NCBI RefSeq assembly: GCF_002874965.1
Contig: NZ_CP025624.1
Coordinates: forward strand, 806,001-870,000
Reading direction: 5' to 3'
From: Pseudomonas sp. NC02
Lineage (GTDB): Bacteria > Pseudomonadota > Gammaproteobacteria > Pseudomonadales > Pseudomonadaceae
DNA length: 64,000 nt
The number at the start of each line of letters is the position of its first letter. Positions within the stretch are counted from its first letter, which is position 1. The translations under genes and the position numbers were made by a program. The notes beneath the pieces are model-generated. The model ran no database searches and was not told the origin of the DNA. It saw only the letters and a list, made by a program, of their open reading frames with translations. Positions 46,783-57,016 of the stretch are shown here, piece after piece.

Positions 46783-49292
46783 ACATGAGTAACCCCAAAA
46801 TCACTCAGGCTCTGAGCAACCTGTTCGACAAGCAGCGCATAGTGTTCTGGTATGACACACGCCAGGAGTTTCGCGCTGATTTCGAGACGCTGCAGCTGCC
46901 GGATGTCGAGAAAATCGAGCTGGCTAACAATGAGTTTGGCGTGAAGTACCGCCTACTGCGCGAGCAGCCGGAACAGAAGTTTCTGCTCTACCGTGAAGGT
47001 GCCGAACCTCCGCATTTGCAGAATTGGTTGTTGGATGTGCAGCTCGCCAGTGGCAATTGCTTCCGTACTGATCAGGTTGCCTTGTGGCTGGCTGAGCTGG
47101 AGTTGGGGCCGGACTGCTATCCGCTGTTGGAAGCCCACGTGGCGTTTTTTGAATCCGCCAAGCGCCGTGAGGCCCTGAGTAAGTTACTTGAGCCGGGTGA
47201 TTCGCAGAACCTGCTGCAACGCAAGATGCTCGCCGTGTGTGCTGGCAACGAGCCGCGCCCGGATGTAATTCTGGAAAGCCTGCTGGGTGATCTGGCCGCT
47301 GGCAAAGATGTGCGGATCAAGTTAATCGAAAGCAGCGGCTTGAATGCCTATCTGTGGGAGCAGGTGAAGCGCGCCTATGGCTATAGCTCCGAGCAACCAG
47401 GGTTGCACGATTTCGTTATCGAGCTGTTTAAGGCTTGTTTCATGCTTGGGATCGATCCGGCTTACAAGGCGCGACTGTCCGCAGAGGCGCTGGTGTTCCT
47501 CAAGCGCTGGAAGGACAGTCGTTCGCATGAGCAGAGTTTCGAGACACTGTCTGAGCAATGCGCGGCGGTGCTGCAGATCGACGATAAGCTACAAACTCTT
47601 GACTGGCGTAGCCTGCTGGAACTGGATTATTTCGAGCTGATCGACCGCAAGATCCTTAGTGAGCTGGTACGTGCCGTAGTGGCCCGTACGGTGACCGCTC
47701 AGGAGGTGGAGCAGTGGGTACGCCAGCGCCGTCAAAGCCACTGGTTTGAGCGCTTCAAGGATGTATACCTGGCGCTGGAGCACGCAGCGCAGTTCATCCA
47801 AATGCTGGACATAACGCAGCTGCAAATGGAATCGCTGACTGATGGCGTACAAAAGTACGCCAGTCAGTGGTTCAGGCTGGATCAGCGTTACCGCAAGTTC
47901 GTCTATCACCTGCGTGAGTCCGGTCAGGCTTCGCTGCTGGGTGAGTTGGCTATGCAGGTCGAGAATCTGTACGTCAACAACTACCTGGGCCGCCTTAACG
48001 ACCGCTGGCAGCAGCATGTGGATGCGGCGCAGCAGTGGGAGGCCGCGCCCGTAGTGCTACAGCGCAATTTCTTCAGCCGCTATGTACAGCCCTTTGTGGA
48101 GCGCAGAACTAAGGTGTGTGTGCTAATTTCCGATGCGTTCCGCTATGAAGTAGGCGAGGAACTGCAAAGTCTGATTCGTCAGGAAGATCGCTTCGATGCC
48201 GAGCTGGATCCGATGCTGTCGATGCTGCCAAGTTACACCCAGCTAGGAATGGCGGCGCTGCTACCCAACAGCAGTCTGCAACTGGCCGACAATGACAGTG
48301 GTGATGTCATAGTGGATGGTCAGAGCGCTCAAGGCTCGGTCAACCGGGGCAAGATACTGGCGACCAGGGTGCCAGCATCTCAGGTGGTACGAGCCAAGGA
48401 TCTACTGGCGATGAACCAGGCTGATTCTCGTGCCTTGCTGCGCGACAACGAGGTGGTTTACGTCTATCACAACCTGATCGACAAGACCGGCGACACTCGT
48501 GATACCGAGGAACGGGTCTTTGCGGCGGCCGAAGAAACGCTCAGTGAGCTGATCCGTCTGGTGAAGAAGCTGACCAACGCCAATGCCAGTAACCTGCTGA
48601 TCACTGCCGATCATGGCTTCATCTATCAGAATCATCCGCTGCAGGAGAGTGATTTTCTCAGTAGTGAGCCGGAGGGCGGTGAGGTCCTCTATCGCGATCG
48701 GCGTTTTTTACTGGGTCGTAGCTTGCGCGAGGGAGCCAGCTTCAAAACGTTCAGCCCGGGGCAGATAGGGCTGACGGGTACGCTTATGGTGCAGATTCCT
48801 AAGTCCATTAACCGTCTACGCCTGAAAGGCTCCGGCAGCCGTTTTGTACACGGTGGTGCTACGCTGCAAGAGGTTGTGATCCCGGTCATCCGAATTAACA
48901 AGAAGCGCCAGAGCGATGTGGGCCGGGTGGATGTGGAGTTCATCGGTGGCGGTGGGAAGACCATCACCACCGGGCAGTTGGCCGTGGTGCTCTATCAAAT
49001 CGAGGCAGTGACCGAGAAACTGCAGTCGCGCCGTCTGCGAGCAGGTCTGTTCACGCTGGATGGTGAGCTAGTATCCGATCAGCATGAGCTGTTGTTCGAC
49101 TTCAGCTCTGCTAACCCGCGTGAACGGGAGTTGCCCGTGCGCTTCATTCTCAGCCGCAAGGCAGATGAAGCGAACAATCAGCAGGTGGAGCTGCTCCTTG
49201 AAGAGACCGTGGAAGGCACTTCACACTTCACACGGTACAAAGCCGCGCGTTACTCCATTCGCCGCTCGTTCAGCAGCGAGTTTGATTTTTAA
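46779..49292 (+). CDS. pglZ: BREX phosphatase-like protein PglZ
   Basis: This 837-residue protein has the BREX PglZ start (ITQALSNLFDKQRIVFWYD) and the alkaline-phosphatase-like metal residues: Asp452 in LISDAFRYEVG, and Asp611-His612 in ITADHGFIYQN. It is required with PglX for BREX modification and defence. The start overlaps the ATPase stub's stop. An ATG two codons on is an alternative. It appears intact. Confidence 0.94.
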   Translation: MNMSNPKITQALSNLFDKQRIVFWYDTRQEFRADFETLQLPDVEKIELANNEFGVKYRLLREQPEQKFLLYREGAEPPHLQNWLLDVQLASGNCFRTDQVALWLAELELGPDCYPLLEAHVAFFESAKRREALSKLLEPGDSQNLLQRKMLAVCAGNEPRPDVILESLLGDLAAGKDVRIKLIESSGLNAYLWEQVKRAYGYSSEQPGLHDFVIELFKACFMLGIDPAYKARLSAEALVFLKRWKDSRSHEQSFETLSEQCAAVLQIDDKLQTLDWRSLLELDYFELIDRKILSELVRAVVARTVTAQEVEQWVRQRRQSHWFERFKDVYLALEHAAQFIQMLDITQLQMESLTDGVQKYASQWFRLDQRYRKFVYHLRESGQASLLGELAMQVENLYVNNYLGRLNDRWQQHVDAAQQWEAAPVVLQRNFFSRYVQPFVERRTKVCVLISDAFRYEVGEELQSLIRQEDRFDAELDPMLSMLPSYTQLGMAALLPNSSLQLADNDSGDVIVDGQSAQGSVNRGKILATRVPASQVVRAKDLLAMNQADSRALLRDNEVVYVYHNLIDKTGDTRDTEERVFAAAEETLSELIRLVKKLTNANASNLLITADHGFIYQNHPLQESDFLSSEPEGGEVLYRDRRFLLGRSLREGASFKTFSPGQIGLTGTLMVQIPKSINRLRLKGSGSRFVHGGATLQEVVIPVIRINKKRQSDVGRVDVEFIGGGGKTITTGQLAVVLYQIEAVTEKLQSRRLRAGLFTLDGELVSDQHELLFDFSSANPRERELPVRFILSRKADEANNQQVELLLEETVEGTSHFTRYKAARYSIRRSFSSEFDF

Positions 49293-49304
49293 GCAGGAGC
49301 TCTA

Positions 49305-51407
49305 ATGAGTCAGCTCGACGACAAGATCAACCAGCACTTTGCCGGCCTGGTGGTGCGCAAGGACCTGGTCAAGGCGGTGAAGGGCAACGCTATTGTGCCT
49401 TCGTATGTGCTGGAGTACTTGCTCGGCCAGTACTGCGCGACCAATGACGAGGCGACGATTCAGACCGGTATCGAGACGGTCAAGGAGATCCTGCGCAAGC
49501 ACTATGTCCACCGCAACGAGGCGGGGCTGGTGCGTTCGACCATCAAGGAAAAGGGCAGACACAAGGTCATCGACCGCATTAGTGTCTCATTGAATGACAA
49601 GGATGACGTGTACGAGGCCGAGTTCGCCAACTTGGGCATCAAGAAGGTGCTGATCGACTCCAGCACCGTCAAGGCTCACCAGAAACTGCTCGTAGGCGGT
49701 GTTTGGTGTATCGCGGACGTGGAGTATGAGTACACCGAAGACAAGACAGCTTCGCCGTGGATATTGGCTTCGCTTAAGCCGATTCAAATCTCCCGCTTTG
49801 ATTTCGATGGCTACCTGGAAGCGCGCAAGCAGTTCACAACAGATGAGTGGATCGACCTGCTGATCCAGAGCGTCGGGTTCAATCCGCAGATGTTCGGTAA
49901 GCGCAATAAGCTCGCGCAACTTATTCGCTTGATCCCGTTCTGCGAGCGCAATTACAACCTGATCGAACTGGGGCCGAAAGGTACCGGTAAGTCGCACGTT
50001 TATTCAGAGTTCTCGCCCCACGGCATTCTGATCTCCGGTGGTGAGGTGACGGTGCCAAAGCTGTTCGTCCATAACGGCACAGGTAAGCTCGGCCTGGTGG
50101 GTTACTGGGATGTAGTGGCTTTCGATGAGTTTGCCGGCAAGCAAAAGCGAGTGGACAAGGCGCTGGTGGATATCATGAAGAACTACATGGCCAACAAGTC
50201 GTTCTCACGGGGAGTGGAAACCTTGGGAGCAGAGGCCAGCATGGTGTTTGTGGGTAATACCGATCATACCGTGCCGTACATGCTTAAGCACACGGACCTA
50301 TTCGACCCGCTGCCGGAAAAGTTCCACGATTCAGCCTTTCTCGATCGCATTCACAGCTACATCCCCGGTTGGGAAGTGGATGTCATCCGTGGCGAGATGT
50401 TCTCCAGTGGTTACGGCTTCGTGGTGGACTACCTGGCCGAGATCCTGCGCTCGCTTCGTAGTCATGATTACTCAAATCGCTATAAAGGCCAATTCACCCT
50501 GTCCGACCAGATTTCCACCCGCGACCGGGATGGCATCAACAAGACCTTTTCTGGTTTGATGAAGATCCTGTACCCGCATGGCGAGGCGACAGACGCTGAA
50601 GTGGAAGATGTATTGCGCACTGCAATTGAAGGGCGCAAGCGGGTGAAGGATCAGTTGCTACGCATTGACGCTACCTATCCGGCCGTTCGTTTTGCCTACA
50701 AGGGGGCTGATGCTCAGGAACGGCTGGTGAGCACTCTGGAAGAGGATGAGTATCCCAATCAATACCATCGAAGGGGAGCGACTGCAGTTTCTACTGCAGA
50801 CTTACCCCAAGTTGGCACTGACCCTTTGGCGCTTATCGAGGCAGCGCCAGCCATGCAAGGGCCAACTTCGCGCGCATTCAATCCTGCGCCAATGGAACCA
50901 GTGCTGAGGGAGCAGCATTTGGTCTTCCACGAAAATCAGCGAGGACTGAGTTTTGACAAGTTGTTCAGTCCCTATCTGGCAGGTGCCAAGCGCATCATCA
51001 TCACAGACCCCTATCTTCGTATGTTCCATCAGTTGCGCAACTTGATGGAACTGATGGAGAGCATCAGCAAGCTGCAAGGCCCAGAAGATGAGGTGGTTGT
51101 TCATGTGGTGACCGTTGAGGATGATTCCAATGGTGATCGTCAGACCGAAAGCCTGCAAAAAATTGCAGATGCTTGCATAGGTGTTGGAATTCACTTTACC
51201 TGGGCTTACGACACCTCTGGCACCAAGCATGACCGTGACATCACCACTGATTCGGGTTGGAAAATTGTGCTTGGTCGTGGCTTGGACGTGTTCCAGCGCT
51301 TTGAACTGAATGATGCCTTCAGCTTTGCTAATCGCTTGCAGCAGCATAGGCAGTGCAAAGAGTTCAGCGTGACCTTTGTCAGGCTTGAGCCGGCTGCTGA
51401 TTCGTAA
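49305..51407 (+). CDS. brxL: BrxL-type AAA+ protein with an MIT_C-like C-terminus
   Basis: This 700-residue protein has a BrxL N-terminus (LDDKINQHFAGLVVRKDLVK). Its AAA+ core has Walker A Lys229 (GPKGTGKSH), Walker B Asp274-Glu275 (VVAFDEFAG) and sensor-like GNTDHTVPY. BrxL normally ends in a Lon-protease-like domain. Here residues about 545-695 instead show SFDKLFSPYLAGAKRIIITD, PYLRMFHQLRNLMEL (from Asp568) and GWKIVLGRGLDVFQRF, which match the phospholipase-D-like MIT_C domain of MITD1. I know of no such characterised BREX component, though uncharacterised relatives may exist. A Lon catalytic Ser-Lys dyad is not evident. Confidence 0.88.
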   Translation: MSQLDDKINQHFAGLVVRKDLVKAVKGNAIVPSYVLEYLLGQYCATNDEATIQTGIETVKEILRKHYVHRNEAGLVRSTIKEKGRHKVIDRISVSLNDKDDVYEAEFANLGIKKVLIDSSTVKAHQKLLVGGVWCIADVEYEYTEDKTASPWILASLKPIQISRFDFDGYLEARKQFTTDEWIDLLIQSVGFNPQMFGKRNKLAQLIRLIPFCERNYNLIELGPKGTGKSHVYSEFSPHGILISGGEVTVPKLFVHNGTGKLGLVGYWDVVAFDEFAGKQKRVDKALVDIMKNYMANKSFSRGVETLGAEASMVFVGNTDHTVPYMLKHTDLFDPLPEKFHDSAFLDRIHSYIPGWEVDVIRGEMFSSGYGFVVDYLAEILRSLRSHDYSNRYKGQFTLSDQISTRDRDGINKTFSGLMKILYPHGEATDAEVEDVLRTAIEGRKRVKDQLLRIDATYPAVRFAYKGADAQERLVSTLEEDEYPNQYHRRGATAVSTADLPQVGTDPLALIEAAPAMQGPTSRAFNPAPMEPVLREQHLVFHENQRGLSFDKLFSPYLAGAKRIIITDPYLRMFHQLRNLMELMESISKLQGPEDEVVVHVVTVEDDSNGDRQTESLQKIADACIGVGIHFTWAYDTSGTKHDRDITTDSGWKIVLGRGLDVFQRFELNDAFSFANRLQQHRQCKEFSVTFVRLEPAADS

Positions 51408-51441
51408 GTTGTTTATGTTGACCAAGTAATTTGCGGTCTGG

Positions 51442-51792
51442 TTGCTGCTTGGTGCCAGGCATAAGGATAAAAAGGCTAATATCAACCGCCTAAGGGCGTT
51501 CGCTACTAAGCGACACATAAACCAGACATGGCAAAAAAACGAGGCGTGTATTGAGAGCGATGTTAGTGGTGCCGCCGGATTCTACGACAGCTCCAAGAAA
51601 CACTACGCATTCACCCTACGTTCCGCGAGCGGAGCTGATTTTGTTCCAGAACTCGACTACATATACTCATCGGAGGCCGCCCAGGCATGGCGTAAGGCGT
51701 CGATGTGTGCTACGTCGGCCGAGGTTGAGGAAAATGTGCGAAAGCCAATATCAGCGGATACCGTAGAAATGCCCCTGAAGAAGATTAGCTAG
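51442..51792 (+). CDS. unrecognised small ORF after brxL
   Basis: This 116-codon frame lies between brxL and the vgrG remnant. The middle (VSGAAGFYDSSKKHYAFTLRSASGADFVPELDYIYSSEAAQAW) looks protein-like, but I do not know the family. No good Shine-Dalgarno precedes its ATG. It may be the tail of a decayed gene. The gap from 51793 to 51880 holds nothing I can name. Confidence 0.35.
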   Translation: MLLGARHKDKKANINRLRAFATKRHINQTWQKNEACIESDVSGAAGFYDSSKKHYAFTLRSASGADFVPELDYIYSSEAAQAWRKASMCATSAEVEENVRKPISADTVEMPLKKIS

Positions 51793-52116
51793 TTAGATCG
51801 AGTTGCACGATTCTTGAAATAAGGGTAAGCGTCAGGCGGACACACCTTTCTGAATGCGCTGGCGTCCTGACTACACGTGACGCGCTCATGACCATAAGGC
51901 CGGCGGCACATGCGGCAGTTCAATTGTTGGATTCCCGCTACCGGCGATCAAAACCCGCACCGTGTTCAAAACTTTCAGTTCGCACGGTGGCGGTGGGTTT
52001 AACGAACTGCGTATCGAAGATAAGAAAGGTACGGTACAAGTCTTTCTGTATGCCCAGCGCGACTGGGACGAAAACATCGAACACTACCAAATAATCCGCG
52101 TCGGCAACGAGCGGCA

Positions 52117-52120
52117 TTAC
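52117..52120. repeat. TTAC target-site duplication (left)
   Basis: TTAC precedes the left IS end and recurs at 53356-53359. It differs from the CTG at copy 1. Confidence 0.75.
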
Positions 52121-52128
52121 TGTAGTGG

Positions 52129-53291
<1,163 letters not shown>

Positions 53292-53490
53292 TTGACACCT
53301 CGATCTGGCGAGCATTCTCGCCTAAATGGGTGTCCGGTTTCATTAGACCACTACATTACACCATTGAGAAGAACACTTACACCGAGCTGAAGGCTGAAAA
53401 GCGCTGCATATTATCGGAATCGGATTGAAATAGTTGAGTCGTTTTATAGGTGCTAAAGGTTGTAGCTGTACACAATGTTTTTCATTTAAA

Positions 53491-53524
53491 CAAAAAATAA
53501 AGGCACGGGAAGATCCGTGCCTTT
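53491..53524 (-). terminator. Rho-independent terminator of the secreted-protein gene
   Basis: AAAGGCACGG (53499-53508) and CCGTGCCTTT (53515-53524) pair around a six-base loop. Read on the minus strand a T-rich tail (ATTTTTTG) follows. It lies four bases past the stop at 53528. Confidence 0.8.
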
Positions 53525-53527
53525 ATA

Positions 53528-54346
53528 TTAGTTGATTCCGACAGGGTGATCATTTTTATCATAGCAAATTGGATACTCGCAGTGTCCGCCTGCGTTGAGA
53601 ACTTCTAGTTCGTAGACAGCTGGCAGGTATTGCTTAAGCTCCTCCTTGAGCACTTTCTCACCGTTGATGGTGCATTCATCGTCTGCGCGCGGGTTGCACC
53701 AGGCTTCCTTTACGTCGATTGTTTTGGTGGGTTTTGTCATGGGTGTCTTTTTGACCTGTGGTTCATCATCGATTGATAGGCCACTCGTTGCATTCGCATC
53801 CAGTGAGTAGGCAGCAATAGAGTCTTTTAAGCTCGTATTACTAATGCCGTGATCAAGTAAAAAGTTCTGAAGTATTGTCCGGGATTGAGCGTAAGTAACT
53901 TGTTTCCCCTTTTTATTTGGTCCACCATCCATGCGATAGGCAATCGGATAACCATCCTCACTTTCATAGATGTAATAGTAAATGGAGAGACTAAAACTGA
54001 GGTCTTGGCCGTACATGCCATAGATACCTGAACCATTGGATGCACGGCAAGTGCCTCGCACGCATTTACCGCTGATGTGGTTGCTGAAGGTGACGTTGCG
54101 CTGTTGCTGTGCATTCCATTGAGTGATATTTCTTGGAATTCTATACCAGGTGCAACGGTAGAATTTTGCCCCGTACTGGTTTTTGGCCTCTGCGCACGGA
54201 ATGGCATAAGGTAAATCGTTCATATTTTGTTCATTGGGTAGCATGGGTGGATACATGTACCCGTAGTCAACTTCGGCTTGTGCGTTCAATGAAAGTGCAA
54301 GCGCCAAGCAGCTTGCTGCTTTGAGTGCAACTGATTTTATATTCAC
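53528..54346 (-). CDS. secreted protein of unknown function
   Basis: This 272-residue protein has a Sec signal peptide cut after AQA near residue 24. The mature chain has about eight cysteines, several Tyr-rich stretches (LSFSLSIYYYIYESEDG) and a Lys/Thr linker near residues 195-215. I do not recognise the family. The start is GTG. It lies beside the vgrG remnant, so a type VI effector or immunity role is conceivable, but its signal peptide points to the periplasm or outside, and nothing in the sequence proves a link. Confidence 0.6.
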   Translation of the reverse strand: MNIKSVALKAASCLALALSLNAQAEVDYGYMYPPMLPNEQNMNDLPYAIPCAEAKNQYGAKFYRCTWYRIPRNITQWNAQQQRNVTFSNHISGKCVRGTCRASNGSGIYGMYGQDLSFSLSIYYYIYESEDGYPIAYRMDGGPNKKGKQVTYAQSRTILQNFLLDHGISNTSLKDSIAAYSLDANATSGLSIDDEPQVKKTPMTKPTKTIDVKEAWCNPRADDECTINGEKVLKEELKQYLPAVYELEVLNAGGHCEYPICYDKNDHPVGIN

Positions 54347-54419
54347 TGTCTTAAACTCAGTGTGGGAGGAAGGAAGAGATTGGAGTCTTTTGTAAGTTAT
54401 TTATGAATGACTTTCGGTG

Positions 54420-54884
54420 TTAAATCGGCGATAGGTGTTTAGGGATGTCGTCAGCATTTAACGTGCCGACAATCTGTATTTCATTTTTGCTTGTTGTTTT
54501 TGCAAATAGGAGACTCCCGTATTCGGGGCTCCATGATTGCCTGTGTCCACTGGATTTTATTATATCTTTCATGCAGGTGTTGTGGGTCATCACTATAAGA
54601 TTTCTGCCGGAGTTTTTGTGTTCGAGTAGCTTATCCACGATGTCGTTTCCCCAAATGGCCTCTCTATCGGATAGCAGGCTCGCTTTGCCTAGCATGAAGT
54701 CGGATGTTTGAACTGTTCTAGTCATTGGGCTAGTGAAAATAACAGCATCGTCAAAATCAAAGAGTGCTTTTAAATGAATACCTGTTTCTTCTGCTCTCTC
54801 GCTTCCAAGAGCTGTGATTCCTTCGTCTGGGCCTAAGCAGGGGTTGTTTGAGCGATCACAGCGCTCTTCGTGCCTTATTAACAA
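54420..54884 (-). CDS. histidine phosphatase-family protein, start uncertain
   Basis: The frame has the histidine-phosphatase RHE motif (LIRHEERCDRSNNPCLG), then FTSPMTRTVQTSDFML and a second His in IVMTHNTCM. It is open further upstream to about 55072 and would there encode a signal-anchor-like segment (ISLQKILLSTGFISATFFAYEA), but no ATG or GTG is present. The start given is a TTG directly before the motif. The real 5' end may be damaged or use an unusual start. No T6 or BREX link is shown. Confidence 0.62.
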   Translation of the reverse strand: MLIRHEERCDRSNNPCLGPDEGITALGSERAEETGIHLKALFDFDDAVIFTSPMTRTVQTSDFMLGKASLLSDREAIWGNDIVDKLLEHKNSGRNLIVMTHNTCMKDIIKSSGHRQSWSPEYGSLLFAKTTSKNEIQIVGTLNADDIPKHLSPI

Positions 54885-55143
54885 AATAACGTTCCCACCT
54901 TTCCAGTATTCAGAAAGTCCAGAGTCGATTAGTTTTTTATGTGAGTCTAAATTTTTTACGGTTTTTCTTGTAAAAGCCTCGTAAGCAAAAAATGTTGCGC
55001 TTATAAAACCAGTACTTAGTAGTATTTTTTGTAGACTGATATTTACTATTTGGGATGTCCAATATTTTAATTCTTATTGGTTGCGGTCGGTATTCATAGA
55101 CTTTTTGAGCGTGAGTGCGAGCGCGGGCTGACTGTGTTGATTG

Positions 55144-55497
55144 CTATTTTTTGTAGATGACTTTCAGTTTTTTATTGACGTAGTCTTTTATGATTTCGTA
55201 GTCGGGATTGTAGGTGGCTAGAGTGTGGCCAGTACTGGCGACGGTAGCCGCAGCGGCTAAGACGACGCCAACAGGTAGAGATGCAGCTCCAATTACAGCG
55301 CCCAATATACCGCCTTGAGCGATAGCGCCTTTCATGTCGCTTTTGATTCGACACTTCAGCCCCTGGCTTTCAATCTTGGTTTCGACAAGTTTGATACCTG
55401 GCATGAAGTTACCTCTGAGGCCATGGATCTCGAAGGACGTTTTGCTTCTCACGAGGTCTTCAATCTGCGATTCGTTCAGGCCTTTTATGACATTCAT
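55144..55497 (-). CDS. small glycine-zipper protein of unknown function
   Basis: This 117-residue protein starts MNVIKGLNESQIEDLVRSK, with AAGGAG 12 bases upstream. A hydrophobic glycine/alanine stretch (about residues 60-92) precedes the conserved-looking ATYNPDYEIIKDYVNKKLKVIYKK end. The same frame runs on to 56154, but that part lies antisense to the XRE gene and is a shadow. The function is unknown. It may insert in membranes. Confidence 0.6.
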   Translation of the reverse strand: MNVIKGLNESQIEDLVRSKTSFEIHGLRGNFMPGIKLVETKIESQGLKCRIKSDMKGAIAQGGILGAVIGAASLPVGVVLAAAATVASTGHTLATYNPDYEIIKDYVNKKLKVIYKK

Positions 55498-55636
55498 GGT
55501 TTTTCTGAGCTCCTTGCAAGAGGTGGTAGTCAAAAAGATGGGTTGGATATCAACCTTTAGGGGTGAGTTACGTCCTGTAAGGTCCTTCATGTCAACGGGT
55601 TGATGGTCAACCATCCAGGTTGGACTGGAGGGTGGC

Positions 55637-55984
55637 ATGTCAAAAACCAAATCGAAGCAGCTGGCGGAACTCGTTGGGCAGGCGATTGCCCGCCAGCGCG
55701 TTCGTTGCAAACTGAACCAGGAGCAGGTTGCGGAAAAGCTTGGAATTGGAAGCGAGGCTGTATCCCTTATCGAGCGCGGAATTGTCATGCCTAACATCGA
55801 GCGCTTGGTTGAGTTGGCGGCAGTTTTTGGTTGTGAAACCGCTGACTTGCTGACCGAAGGGAGTTCTCGCCCAGAGGACCAGGCGCGCAGGCTTTCTGGT
55901 TTACTCTCCAGACTTGGGGCGCATGACCGCGACTTTGTCCTGGATATGGTGGAGCGTCTTGTCACTAGACTTGATCGCGGCTGA
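55637..55984 (+). CDS. XRE-family HTH regulator
   Basis: This 115-residue repressor-like protein has an HTH at residues 14-68 (LNQEQVAEKLGIGSEAVSLIERGIVMPNIERLVELAAVF) and a helical C-terminal tail. GGAGG lies 6 bases before the ATG. It stands alone on the plus strand amid minus-strand phage-like genes and probably controls the element's early genes. Confidence 0.88.
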   Translation: MSKTKSKQLAELVGQAIARQRVRCKLNQEQVAEKLGIGSEAVSLIERGIVMPNIERLVELAAVFGCETADLLTEGSSRPEDQARRLSGLLSRLGAHDRDFVLDMVERLVTRLDRG

Positions 55985-56050
55985 TTGGCTCCATCATGAG
56001 GGGCCCATAGATTTTGTCTTGCCGATGTCCTCAGCACAGGCAGGTTTGAC

Positions 56051-56944
56051 TTAGTTGGCCTGCGAAGCGAGAGATTCCAACTTGTCCGCGAGGGAGTTGG
56101 TCGTTGGTAGCGACTCACCTTGGCTTCTGGTGCTAGCGGCCTCCGTGTTTCCAAAGAACTCCTCGATTACGACGTGACTGTCCTCCTCGCTGTCTTCGAG
56201 GGCGCCATTGCCGAAACCCCGGCGAGCGGCGTCATCCAGAGCCGTCTGGTCGAAACCAACTGCTATGCGCTGTGTATCAAGTTCGCTCGCCTTCTGTAGT
56301 GCTTCGGTCATGTCCATGCCACTACGTACCGTGAGGTCGACGTAGAAAATCGGAGTACCGTGGCTCTGGCGAGTGGACTTGCCGCGTAGACGCAGCTCCA
56401 GCGGTATGCAGGCCAGTCGACCGCCTGAGATTGCTTGGAAGTAATGTAGACGAGCGGACAGGGTGCGAATGCTATTGAAACCGGTGGTGCGGAACACAAA
56501 GCTACCCAGCGAATCCTCATCACCAATGATCACATTCAGTCGGCCATAAGGCTTACAGGCACCTCCCTTGGCCAGTAGGCAAGCATCCGGCGAAGGGCAG
56601 GGCAGCGACTGCATGCCGTCCTGGGTCATGCGTTTGCAGGTTTCGCCGTTGCCGACACATAGCGGGCGTCCGGATTGCCGGTCGAACAGGGTGTAGTCGG
56701 CCCGGAAATTCAGCTCCGGCTCGTTGAACAATAGACGTACTGGAATGCTGCGCAGCTTGTCCTCCTTACCCTGGCGCAGTTCATCGTTAAGTGGGTGCAG
56801 TAACCAGCCATCCCTGCTTTGCACCTGTGAGGTGATGGTGAATTGATCGTCTTTCTCCGGTAGGCGCTTACCGTTTCTCTCGACGATTTTACCAATGGAA
56901 ATACGTCCGAGCACGGGCGGTGTAATGACCAGGCCTTTGAGCAT
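56051..56944 (-). CDS. recombination directionality factor-like (hydrolase/metal-binding) protein
   Basis: This 297-residue protein has the pattern of Gp3-like RDF proteins: RSIPVRLLFNEPELNFRADY, then a cysteine cluster (CVGNGETCKR, LPCPSPDACLLAKG, ACKPYGRLNVIIG) that could bind zinc. Such genes travel with the YqaJ and DUF932 genes in Pseudomonas islands. AAGGAG precedes the ATG. RDF function itself is an inference, and a serine integrase is not in view. Confidence 0.7.
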   Translation of the reverse strand: MLKGLVITPPVLGRISIGKIVERNGKRLPEKDDQFTITSQVQSRDGWLLHPLNDELRQGKEDKLRSIPVRLLFNEPELNFRADYTLFDRQSGRPLCVGNGETCKRMTQDGMQSLPCPSPDACLLAKGGACKPYGRLNVIIGDEDSLGSFVFRTTGFNSIRTLSARLHYFQAISGGRLACIPLELRLRGKSTRQSHGTPIFYVDLTVRSGMDMTEALQKASELDTQRIAVGFDQTALDDAARRGFGNGALEDSEEDSHVVIEEFFGNTEAASTRSQGESLPTTNSLADKLESLASQAN

Positions 56945-57016
56945 GGTGGTTCTCCTTGGAAGTGAAAATGGCCCCCCGAAAACTGAATCGCGTAGGGACG
57001 GCCAGCGAGGAAAAGA

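Noticed and set aside
55498..56154. N-terminal extension of the small glycine-zipper protein to 336 residues
   Set aside because: The extension lies antisense to the XRE regulator and is Ser/Arg-rich. A start with AAGGAG at 55497 fits better.
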